A stretch of DNA of 41,006 nucleotides from Psychrobacter sp. GTDB lineage: Bacteria; Pseudomonadota; Gammaproteobacteria; Pseudomonadales; Moraxellaceae. The position numbers and the translations under genes were made by a program. The stretch lies in NCBI GenBank assembly GCA_029267175.1, contig JARIDJ010000064.1, forward strand, positions 1 to 41,006. Direction: 5' to 3'. Numbering within the stretch: the first letter of the stretch is position 1; each line of letters begins with the position of its first letter. This document shows, piece after piece, positions 27,898 through 35,555 of this stretch. The notes under the pieces were generated by a model. It worked only from the letters and a program-made list of their open reading frames with translations. It ran no database searches and was not told where the DNA came from.

Positions 27898-29406
27898 ATG
27901 AGTAAATCGACTGAGCAAACCGCTGATAATGTGGCTGACAACCGAGATAATAATAAAATCACTCGCAAGGTTTCAGTAGCCGTTATCGGGGCAGGTACGG
28001 CTGGACAAAACGCTTTTCGGCAAGCGAGTAAAATCAATAAAGATATTATTATTATCAATGACGGGTTTTGGACCACCACCTGCGTCACCGTAGGCTGTAT
28101 GCCCAGTAAACTACTTATTGCTGCCGCTGAGCGTGCCCATGATGCTAAGTATTCAGAGGAGTTTGGCATTCACAGTGACGTCACTATTAATGGCAAGCAA
28201 GTTATGGCGCGCGTACAAGCAGAGCGTAGCCACTTTGAGAGCTTTATCGAAAAGCAAGTAGAGAGTTGGCCTGATGATAAGAAAATAGCAGGTACGGCTC
28301 ATATAAATGCTGATGGTCTTATCGAAGTCAATGATGAGCTGATCAAAGCTGACAAGATTATTATTGCTACTGGTAGCTCGCCTTTTATCCCAGACGGATG
28401 GAGCGATAAGCTAGGCGAGACGTTACTTACCTCTGATAGCGTATTTGATTTAGCCGATTTGCCAGTTTCGATGGCAGTGATAGGGACAGGTTCGGTAGGA
28501 CTAGAGCTTGCCCAAGCCTTTACCCGTTTAGGAGTGGCGGTCACGGTATTTAATCGTGAAAACCGCGTGGCTGGCCTAAAAGATACCGATATCAATGCAA
28601 AAGCTATTGATTGCTTGAGCAATGATCTAACCTTGAATCTGAAAAGTACCATTAACGATTTAGGCAATCACATCGATAGCGATGATAAGCTCTCAGCCTT
28701 TATCGAATATACCGACAAAGATGGCAATGATCATCGCTGGGAAGGTGAGCGCGTCTTAGTAGCTACCGGTCGGCGCAATAATATCAAATCGTTAGGTGTC
28801 GAAAATCTAGGAGTAGAGCTAGATGACAAAAACCGGCCACAAAACTTAGATATTCATACCGGTCAAATCGGTGAGCTTGAAGTGTATATTGTAGGCGATG
28901 CTAATGCTCATATTCCCTTGTTGCATGTCGCTAGTGATGAAGGCTATAGTGCTGGTAGTATTGTTTGTAATCAAAATACCGATGCTTATATCCGCCCGCC
29001 AGCGATACCCTTCTCTATTGTTTTTACCTCACCACAAATCGTCAATGTTGGTATGACTCAGCAGCAAATAGAAGAAGATCCGGAGCTAGAGTATGTCATT
29101 GGCAAAGTGAGTTTTGATAATCAAGGACGTAGTCGCATTATGGGCGTCAACTGTGGCCTATTACATATTTATGGCTGCAAGCAAACCGACAAAGTATTGG
29201 GAGCCAGTATGGTTGGCCCTGACGCTGAATATATCGGTCATATCTTAGCGACCGCTATCACCAATGATATCTGCGTCAAGCAGCTACTAGATACGCCTTT
29301 TTATCATCCCACTATTTTAGAGGGACTGCGAACGGCTCTACGCGATGTACAGCATAAAATGGCTATTCCTTATCAAGCTTTAGATACTCAAGAAGATGGC
29401 TTTTAG
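27898..29406 (+). CDS. Dihydrolipoyl dehydrogenase-like flavoprotein disulfide reductase
   Basis: A 502-aa FAD- and NAD(P)-dependent class I disulfide oxidoreductase. The FAD site is VIGAGTAGQNAFRQ (about 30-43), and the redox pair is C62/C67 in TTCVTVGCMPSK. IIATGSSPFIP follows, the NAD site is VIGTGSVGLELAQAF, the second FAD block is VYIVGDANAHIPLLH, and the C-terminal His/Glu pair is H470 and E475 in FYHPTILEGLRTALRD. This makes the active site complete. The motif GGTC before the first cysteine is replaced by TTTC. The gene is not beside E2 or E1 genes, so it is probably a stand-alone Lpd paralogue rather than the 2-oxoacid dehydrogenase subunit. Substrate unknown; the family name is certain, the specific name is not. 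Confidence 0.85.
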   Translation: MSKSTEQTADNVADNRDNNKITRKVSVAVIGAGTAGQNAFRQASKINKDIIIINDGFWTTTCVTVGCMPSKLLIAAAERAHDAKYSEEFGIHSDVTINGKQVMARVQAERSHFESFIEKQVESWPDDKKIAGTAHINADGLIEVNDELIKADKIIIATGSSPFIPDGWSDKLGETLLTSDSVFDLADLPVSMAVIGTGSVGLELAQAFTRLGVAVTVFNRENRVAGLKDTDINAKAIDCLSNDLTLNLKSTINDLGNHIDSDDKLSAFIEYTDKDGNDHRWEGERVLVATGRRNNIKSLGVENLGVELDDKNRPQNLDIHTGQIGELEVYIVGDANAHIPLLHVASDEGYSAGSIVCNQNTDAYIRPPAIPFSIVFTSPQIVNVGMTQQQIEEDPELEYVIGKVSFDNQGRSRIMGVNCGLLHIYGCKQTDKVLGASMVGPDAEYIGHILATAITNDICVKQLLDTPFYHPTILEGLRTALRDVQHKMAIPYQALDTQEDGF

Positions 29407-29485
29407 TGTTGTTTCATTTTTGTAGATAATAAAGCTGCAAAATACTATTTTATTAAATAGACCCTTATTACTGATAAAAACTGGC

Positions 29486-30697
29486 ATGGATAATAAGATG
29501 GCAATCGCTAGTATTACTGATTTTTTTCAAGAAATCATTCGTGATTTACATGCCAGTCTTTATTTAGCATTAGGAGGCTCCATTGAGGAGGATACGCTAG
29601 ATTGGTCTTCTTATGCTGTAGAGCTGACCAGTACGGGTATCAAAATCTTAATACTTTTGGCGGTAATAGGATTTTTTTATTGGTTAGCTATTTATTTTTT
29701 AAAGCACAATAAAAAGCGCTTTCGTCTCAATGATCGCCGCGCCAAAATCGCTCGTTCTATCTTTCGTTATATCTGGATTGTCGCCAGCTTAATTGCGGTT
29801 ATGAGTCAGCTTAATTTTGAGCCAGAAACGGTAAAAGCAACAGCGAAAGCCAGTATCTGGGCGGGTGTTTATTACATCTTATGGACGTCATCAGGACAAA
29901 TCATCCATAGAGTCTTACAGCATTATGGTCTTAATGCTTCTATTGAGCAGCTGCTCAAAAATATTTTATCGGTCCTACTACTGGTATTGGGTCTTGCCAG
30001 TGTTATGGCGCAGTTTGGTTTTGATATTGTCTCTTTGGTAGCCGGTTTAGGTATTGCTGGTTTGGCCGTTGGTTTTGCTGCACAGTCAACGCTTGCTAAC
30101 TTTATCGCTGGTATTACTATTTTACTTGAGCAGTCCTTTCAAGTAGGCGACTGGGTCAATATTAATGGTAATGAAGGCCGCGTCGTAGTGATTGCGCTGC
30201 GTACCACACATGTGCTCACCCGAGACAATATTACCGTTATCATCCCCAACTCCAATGTCGCCTCCTCCGAGGTGACCAATCTGACCTCCAAAAACTTCAT
30301 TCGTTTTGACATAAGAGCTCGCATAGCTTTTGAGGATGATATCGAAAAAGCCCGTCAACAAATATTGCAAGTGCTGACAGATACTGAGGTAGTACTAAAC
30401 CGCCCTGAAGCATCTGCTACGGTGGCAGAGATTGGCGAATACGGGGTATTTTTTATTGTACGCTTTTGGGTCAAGCCTGCCTCTGTCGCTCGCATGCCCA
30501 AAATCAAAGAAGATCTACAAGAGAATATCAAGCTTGCTTTTGATGCCGCTAATATCTCCACCCCTTATCCGCATATGCGCCTGCTTATGCCTAAAGACGT
30601 TGATTACTCGATTCCAACCAAGCCTTTTGCTACTACCACGCAAATAGTGAGCGAAGAGTTACCGAATAACAAGTTGCCGAATAACAAAGAGGAGTAA
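29486..30697 (+). CDS. Small-conductance mechanosensitive channel, MscS family
   Basis: A 403-aa inner-membrane channel that opens on membrane tension to release solutes during hypo-osmotic shock. Hydrophobic segments lie at about 50-71, 92-107, 120-140, 160-178 and 183-212. The last is the pore helix TM3, with the Gly/Ala pattern AGLGIAGLAVGFAAQSTLAN, followed by the MscS beta-domain core FQVGDWVNINGNEGRV and VIIPNSNVASSEVTNLTS. The C-terminus ends in a tandem LPNNK repeat. The start is one of two nearby ATG codons (29486 or 29498), neither with a clear ribosome-binding site. It is convergent with the next gene, only 15 bp apart. Confidence 0.92.
   Translation: MDNKMAIASITDFFQEIIRDLHASLYLALGGSIEEDTLDWSSYAVELTSTGIKILILLAVIGFFYWLAIYFLKHNKKRFRLNDRRAKIARSIFRYIWIVASLIAVMSQLNFEPETVKATAKASIWAGVYYILWTSSGQIIHRVLQHYGLNASIEQLLKNILSVLLLVLGLASVMAQFGFDIVSLVAGLGIAGLAVGFAAQSTLANFIAGITILLEQSFQVGDWVNINGNEGRVVVIALRTTHVLTRDNITVIIPNSNVASSEVTNLTSKNFIRFDIRARIAFEDDIEKARQQILQVLTDTEVVLNRPEASATVAEIGEYGVFFIVRFWVKPASVARMPKIKEDLQENIKLAFDAANISTPYPHMRLLMPKDVDYSIPTKPFATTTQIVSEELPNNKLPNNKEE
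30658..30687. repeat. 15-bp tandem duplication in the MscS gene
   Basis: GTTACCGAATAACAA is followed directly by GTTGCCGAATAACAA. In frame this duplicates the pentapeptide LPNNK near the C-terminus and does not disturb the reading frame. Confidence 0.85.
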
Positions 30698-30712
30698 AGG
30701 GAGAACTATCAG

Positions 30713-31720
30713 CTAGCGCTTACTCAAGCTTATAAAATTTTGTACACAGTGCAAGGATTGGTTGTGGCATTGCTCTAGATACTTAAATACTGCTAAATCT
30801 TTATAATAAATATAATTATTTACCACTAGACGAGTGTTTTCTTGGTCCAAAAAGTGACCATGAGTATCTATGTTACCTTTAACGCTAGGGTATACCAACT
30901 CAGCATATTGTTTAAATGCCGTCTGCCCAAGACTATGATCTGGCAGTTGATCAAAGGGACCATCATAATAATTATTAAGCGCTGAATTACGGCTCGCTAT
31001 CCCCACTAAAATCTTACGAGGCTGTGCTCTGTTATTATCATGAAAATAGACAAATCCCGTTCTAGCACCGACGCTAATATGTGGTGACAAGTCATAATAG
31101 TACTCGTAACTTTGGCTCTCATCCAAGAGATAATAAAATCGCTTCAGCTGCTGATTGAATACTAAAGTAAATACCACGCCAGATTCATCCTGCATATCGC
31201 CTAAGAACACCTCTTGCGCACTAGTTAGGTAATCACTAGTCGGAATATTGAGAGTCACTGCCTTTCTTCTACCCTCAAAGCTAAGCTGATATTGGCGCTC
31301 TGCTGTCTTAGTCAATACCAATCCGTCTGCCGCTGAATACGTCTTGTAATAAACCTCAGAATCCTGCCCGCCCTTTGCCTCTATATCATAATAATAAGCT
31401 AAAGAGAGTTGAGCTTTATCAACCAGCTTGTGACTGAAGCGAAGATTACCGCGTATAACATTACCTTGATGATAAAACCAAAAATAATAATAGCCTTCCG
31501 TTGGATACACTGTAATCCGTTCTGGCGTATGATCCATAACCGTTTTTAGCACCGCGTCGATATCAGTAATATTAAGCTTATCGTAGCTCGATAAACTCTC
31601 TATCATCTCTTGATTGGTATTTACTTTTGACATCGCAGGGCTTGAGAGCAGCCATAACGATCCAAAAGCCAGGAGCGCTAAAACCCTGATTTCATAATTA
31701 TTTTTAGTGACTCTTTTCAT
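30713..31720 (-). CDS. Secreted aromatic-rich protein, unknown family
   Basis: I do not recognise this 335-aa protein. The N-terminus is a signal peptide (basic start, hydrophobic 13-26, likely cleavage after SSPAMS). The mature part is rich in Tyr and Phe and is predicted as mostly beta, with runs such as GYYYFWFYHQG (about 77-87) and SYEYYYDLSPH. Two cysteines near the C-terminus, in EQCHNQSLHCVQN, may form a disulfide. It could be a periplasmic binding or surface protein, but nothing specific shows this. The start lies 191 bp from a divergent gene for a small secreted protein, with a perfect palindrome between. Its strand is the same as that of the response regulator gene. Confidence 0.7.
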   Translation of the reverse strand: MKRVTKNNYEIRVLALLAFGSLWLLSSPAMSKVNTNQEMIESLSSYDKLNITDIDAVLKTVMDHTPERITVYPTEGYYYFWFYHQGNVIRGNLRFSHKLVDKAQLSLAYYYDIEAKGGQDSEVYYKTYSAADGLVLTKTAERQYQLSFEGRRKAVTLNIPTSDYLTSAQEVFLGDMQDESGVVFTLVFNQQLKRFYYLLDESQSYEYYYDLSPHISVGARTGFVYFHDNNRAQPRKILVGIASRNSALNNYYDGPFDQLPDHSLGQTAFKQYAELVYPSVKGNIDTHGHFLDQENTRLVVNNYIYYKDLAVFKYLEQCHNQSLHCVQNFISLSKR

Positions 31721-31817
31721 AATACCCTCCTCTAAACCAGTAATAAATTCTGCATCGTAGCTATCGATCTAGAAAATATGATTTTGCCCTAAAACCAGTT
31801 TAACCAACGAGCTAAAG

Positions 31818-31849
31818 CAATGTACCTGTAGATATTGACAGGTACATTG
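31818..31849. promoter_or_regulatory. Perfect 12-bp inverted repeat in a divergent promoter region
   Basis: CAATGTACCTGT is repeated inverted as ACAGGTACATTG after 8 bp. It lies 62 bp before the ATG at 31912 and about 98 bp before the start at 31720. There is no T run after it, so an operator is more likely than a terminator. Which protein would bind it is unknown; the nearby LuxR-type regulator is a candidate. Confidence 0.6.
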
Positions 31850-31911
31850 TTAAAAAATCATTGTTATGATGAAGTGATAGTAGAAATAATGATCTAAAAC
31901 TCAAGGAGCAT

Positions 31912-32280
31912 ATGATGGCTGTTATCAAAATCTTGCTTACTGGTTTAGTAGCAGTGGCTCTTAGCGTTTCTGCCGCTTCTGCTCAAAGAGATAGTATTAG
32001 CAAAAAACGTGCTGAGGTAGTGTCAAAAAGATCCATTCTAGCTATCAAACCAATGTCTGACTTACAAAACCAGCAACAAAAAAGAGTGTTTAATTCTGTA
32101 GTAGTCTCCCATGTGCCAGTCGAAAGACTTGATGTTATAGAAGCATTTCCCTACGCGGTTCACAATACAGCGGTCTCAAAAGATTGCTATACGCGTTTTG
32201 GTAGTCCGGCTGTCATCGTCGTTATGGGATACACTTTCAATATAGACTGTAGTACTTGGGTCTATTTGTCCGCTGAATAA
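31912..32280 (+). CDS. Small secreted two-cysteine protein A
   Basis: A 122-aa protein with a Sec signal peptide (about 1-24, AASA-QR cleavage) and a basic mature N-terminus. Its only cysteines are C92 and C113. The segment between them reads C-Y-x-R-F-G-x-P ... G-x4-I-x-C and is matched by the next gene. A disulfide-closed loop of about 20 residues is likely in the periplasm. AAGGAG gives strong translation; the second ATG (31915) is better spaced. It is the first gene of a run A-B-histidine kinase with gaps of 70 and 47 bp and no terminator between. Function unknown. Confidence 0.7.
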   Translation: MMAVIKILLTGLVAVALSVSAASAQRDSISKKRAEVVSKRSILAIKPMSDLQNQQQKRVFNSVVVSHVPVERLDVIEAFPYAVHNTAVSKDCYTRFGSPAVIVVMGYTFNIDCSTWVYLSAE

Positions 32281-32350
32281 TAGATGTAATCACTCGCAAA
32301 CCTTTGTAGGCAAAATATAATTTCGCTCATATAAAATCAAGGATGATGTT

Positions 32351-32785
32351 ATGACTATTTTAAAAAACTTAATTCTCAGTTTGGCTATTGCGCCTTTAGC
32401 AGTTTCTATGGCCTTAGCTGCTAATGGCGGTGCTGGCAAAGCTACGTTCAAAGAATTCACAATGAAAGAGCAAGTCGCTACTCCTATACTCTCTAAAGAA
32501 AGTAGAGTCATCAAACCACAAGCTATCAAACCTTTAGCGCAAACAAATCCTACAAGACCCTCTTCTAATGAAGAGAAAGAACTTTATCATGATGAGAATA
32601 AATCAGAGTGCTATCGTCGTTATGGTAATCCACCTACTACTACCCTTCCTAATGGCAGAGTTATGAGAATAACCTGTCAAAGCCTAAGAAAAAGAGCAGA
32701 TATGCAACCTATTGAAGAGCCTTACGATCCAAACTCAGGTATTACAAAACCCTATGTTTCAGACTCTGAATATTCTAGAGAGTAG
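32351..32785 (+). CDS. Small secreted two-cysteine protein B, paralogue of A
   Basis: A 144-aa protein with a signal peptide (about 1-23, MALA-AN cleavage) and only two cysteines, C87 and C109. These bracket C-Y-x-R-Y-G-x-P ... G-x4-I-x-C, the same pattern as in the preceding protein. Upstream of the motif the mature part is lysine- and proline-rich (VIKPQAIKPLAQTNPTRP). After it comes an acidic and Tyr-rich tail of about 35 residues, absent from A. AAGGATG is the ribosome-binding site. It lies 47 bp before the histidine kinase gene, suggesting co-expression. No known family is assigned. Confidence 0.7.
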   Translation: MTILKNLILSLAIAPLAVSMALAANGGAGKATFKEFTMKEQVATPILSKESRVIKPQAIKPLAQTNPTRPSSNEEKELYHDENKSECYRRYGNPPTTTLPNGRVMRITCQSLRKRADMQPIEEPYDPNSGITKPYVSDSEYSRE

Positions 32786-32832
32786 ATTCAACTAGATATT
32801 TTGTAAACAGTGCTTTTGATAGGAGATAGCAG

Positions 32833-34644
32833 ATGATAAAACAGCTCATTCTCCTAATTTGGCTGATAACTGCTAGCTCGCTAGTGTGGTCAACAGATAA
32901 GCTGATGCCTATTGAGGGACAATGGCAGTTTTATCAGACGGATAATATTACCCTTAGCTACAGTGATGTTCCAGATTCTGACTGGCAAGCAGTTTATCCG
33001 CCCAAGCTTTTGAGCACCAATGCTAAGCATGGCATCTATGGCTGGTATCAAGTGTCTTTTGACTGGACACAGGCGACTGATAAAGATTGGCTACTCTACT
33101 TGCAAAGCATTCGTTATGCCGATGAGACTTGGCTGAACGGTCAGCGCATCGGTGGGCTAGGTCAAATTCTAAAGCCATGGGATTTTAATACTTCTAATCC
33201 ACAAAATATGGCACGCAAATATACAATTCCGCCCAATTTATTAAAGCCCTCTAATAATCTATTGGCTGTCAAGGTCAATCTAGGGATCGGACAAGCTTGG
33301 GGCGCGATGTATCCTGGCGGCGTAGGTATTGGCGCCGATACTATCGGTATTGGTCAAGCACAAAGCGTCTATGATATTTATACTAAGCGCCTGATAAAAA
33401 GCACTCGTTTTGATACCATACTCATCGTATTAGGTGTCATCGATATCTTTATTATCGTTTTTTTATTTCGTAAGTCTATTCATCACTTTAGAGAGTTTTG
33501 GTGGCTATTGATTAGTAGCTTATCTATGCTATGTGGTTCGTTGTTGCTCGATCATTATGTGGTATTGGAGTCGCCGCCTAATGGTCTTAATCTATTATTG
33601 ATTCTCTCTATTCTTATTGTGCCTTTTACTAGTGCCTTATATTTTCAAGCGGTCTATCACAATCTCTCAAAACATCTTATTTGGTTTATTACTGCTATAG
33701 GCCTGATATTGATTGGGCTGATTATTATTCCTAATATTGCTACTAGTATCAAAGAGTATAGCTGGCTTGGCTGGACGGCACTTGCGACAGTGACTTATTT
33801 GTACTGTCTATTATCAGTATTATATGGCATTAAACAGCGCTGTACTGGGGCAATGGTTCAGCTCATTGGTTTGGTTATTTATATTGCCTCCATCCGTACG
33901 CAGTGGTTGCCGAATGATTTATTTGAGCACCGCAATATTATTATTGGCACCCTTATATTTCGTTATGCTTTACTGTTTTCTTATTTTCAGCGTATCACTG
34001 AGATGAGTAGCCAATATAAACAGCTCTCTAAGCGCCTATTAACTACTATTGAGGATCATAAAAAAGAGATAGCTCGCGATCTCCATGATGATTTGGGCCA
34101 GCACTTATCGGCGGCAAAATTGCAACTACTGCTTTATCATCAAGGCGAGACAAAGGTGTCAATCCATTTTATACAGCAAGAGATAAACGCCGCTATCCAG
34201 TCTACGCGAGAGATTATGGAAGGGCTGCATCCTGTCTTTTTGGAGCACTATCGTTTTGATGAGGCGCTTAATAGAGAAGTTACGCGCTTGCAACGCCTAT
34301 ATCCGGTAGCTATTGAATTGACAATGGGCAAGGTTAAGCTTGAAAAAAAGATAGAAAAGCAGCTTTTTCGCATTATCCAAGAAGCGCTGCACAATGCTAT
34401 TAGGCACGGTCAAGCATCATTTATTAAAGTACAACTGCTTGTGAATAAAAATCAGATTAAGCTGGTGATAAGGGATAATGGTTTGGGTTTTGATCCCAAG
34501 AACCTGTCTTTATTCTCAAAACAATACGGTTTTGGTCTAGTTAGTCTCCATGAACGCGTAGCGCTAATCAACGGTCAATTGCAGCTATCGTCTAAAAAAG
34601 GCAAAGGCACTACTATCAGCATTATTCTTGCAAAAAAGCATTAG
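32833..34644 (+). CDS. Sensor histidine kinase, 7TMR-DISM type with NarX-like kinase core
   Basis: A 603-aa two-component sensor. The N-terminal signal peptide (about 1-20) precedes a periplasmic jelly-roll domain (about 25-175) resembling galactose-binding or GH2-like folds (WYQVSFDWTQ, WLNGQRIGGLG). About seven transmembrane helices follow (196-395), as in 7TMR-DISM receptors. The cytoplasmic part is a HisKA_3 dimerisation domain with H418 in IARDLHDDLGQHLSAAK, then an ATPase domain with the N-box EALHNAIRHG, the G1 box DNGLGFD and GFGLVSLHERV. This is the NarX/DesK class that works with NarL-type regulators. AGGAG precedes the start. The stimulus is unknown; a sugar or glycan-like ligand is a guess from the jelly roll. 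The partner regulator is convergent, 46 bp away. Confidence 0.9.
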   Translation: MIKQLILLIWLITASSLVWSTDKLMPIEGQWQFYQTDNITLSYSDVPDSDWQAVYPPKLLSTNAKHGIYGWYQVSFDWTQATDKDWLLYLQSIRYADETWLNGQRIGGLGQILKPWDFNTSNPQNMARKYTIPPNLLKPSNNLLAVKVNLGIGQAWGAMYPGGVGIGADTIGIGQAQSVYDIYTKRLIKSTRFDTILIVLGVIDIFIIVFLFRKSIHHFREFWWLLISSLSMLCGSLLLDHYVVLESPPNGLNLLLILSILIVPFTSALYFQAVYHNLSKHLIWFITAIGLILIGLIIIPNIATSIKEYSWLGWTALATVTYLYCLLSVLYGIKQRCTGAMVQLIGLVIYIASIRTQWLPNDLFEHRNIIIGTLIFRYALLFSYFQRITEMSSQYKQLSKRLLTTIEDHKKEIARDLHDDLGQHLSAAKLQLLLYHQGETKVSIHFIQQEINAAIQSTREIMEGLHPVFLEHYRFDEALNREVTRLQRLYPVAIELTMGKVKLEKKIEKQLFRIIQEALHNAIRHGQASFIKVQLLVNKNQIKLVIRDNGLGFDPKNLSLFSKQYGFGLVSLHERVALINGQLQLSSKKGKGTTISIILAKKH

Positions 34645-34690
34645 TAACTTATCATTAAATAAATACTGTTAGCTATCTAACTATTAAGCA

Positions 34691-35317
34691 TCAAACTATA
34701 TCTATCAAGCCATAACTTACGGCTTTGACGATAGCTTCTGTACGATTGCTAGCGTCTGTTTTTATAAAACAATTGGTCATATGAAAGCAGACAGTACGCT
34801 GAGAGATTCCTAATTTACGGGCGATTTGCTTATTGCTATCACCGCTTGCAACACAGGTTAATACCTCAAGCTCTCGCTCCGTCAGGCAGGGAATAACTAC
34901 TAGGTTTACCTCTTCACAAATTAAGGACGGTGATATAAAGCTCTTATTCAAAAGCACTTGTTCAATAGAGGTAATCAAATCCTCAAATGCCATGTCTTTT
35001 AACACATAACCTGCTAATCCTAAACTAAGCAGCTGCTGTGCTCTATAGCTATCTTTTAGCATTGTCAGCACGATCAATTTAGTATCAAAGCTGTTTTGTT
35101 TAAGGTGCTCAATCATGTGCTCTATCGAGACGCCTGTCATCGATAAATCAATAAGCGCAATATTAGGCTGATATTGCTCAATCATGGCTAATGCTTGATC
35201 GCCATCCGTCGCGCTAGCTAATAACTCAAAACACTCTAAGCGCTCAAACAGCATGATTAAGCCTTCCAAAAATATAGGATGGTCATCAGCTACGATTAAT
35301 GTGGTTAGCGTCTTCAT
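34691..35317 (-). CDS. NarL/LuxR-family response regulator
   Basis: A 208-aa regulator that would be phosphorylated by the adjacent histidine kinase. The receiver domain (1-120) has acidic D11/D12, phospho-acceptor D57 in ALIDLSMTG, the Thr of IVLTML and the Lys of AGYVLKDM. The LuxR-type helix-turn-helix (about 142-205) has LTERELEVLTCVASGDSNKQ and IARKLGISQRTVCFHMTN. No Shine-Dalgarno sequence is seen before the ATG at 35317. Orientation is unusual for such a pair: it is convergent with the kinase gene. Target genes are unknown; the secreted-protein genes upstream are candidates. Confidence 0.93.
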   Translation of the reverse strand: MKTLTTLIVADDHPIFLEGLIMLFERLECFELLASATDGDQALAMIEQYQPNIALIDLSMTGVSIEHMIEHLKQNSFDTKLIVLTMLKDSYRAQQLLSLGLAGYVLKDMAFEDLITSIEQVLLNKSFISPSLICEEVNLVVIPCLTERELEVLTCVASGDSNKQIARKLGISQRTVCFHMTNCFIKTDASNRTEAIVKAVSYGLIDIV

Positions 35318-35555
35318 TTATTTAGTATAAAGCATATAATCCCTCTTATTTAGAATTAATAGAGATGAATTAGCAAGTATTTGGCAATACTTTCTTAAAA
35401 TTTACTTAATATTACTGTTAGCTTCGTTACTTTTGGGCGGCTAACTTATTTAACCCTATGGCTTTAAACCTTAGCCAACTGAATTGTGCTAAAATTGCCG
35501 GCTAAATAAAACCTCTTTTATTCTCTGATTCGCTCTTTTTGCAACAGGTATCCGT

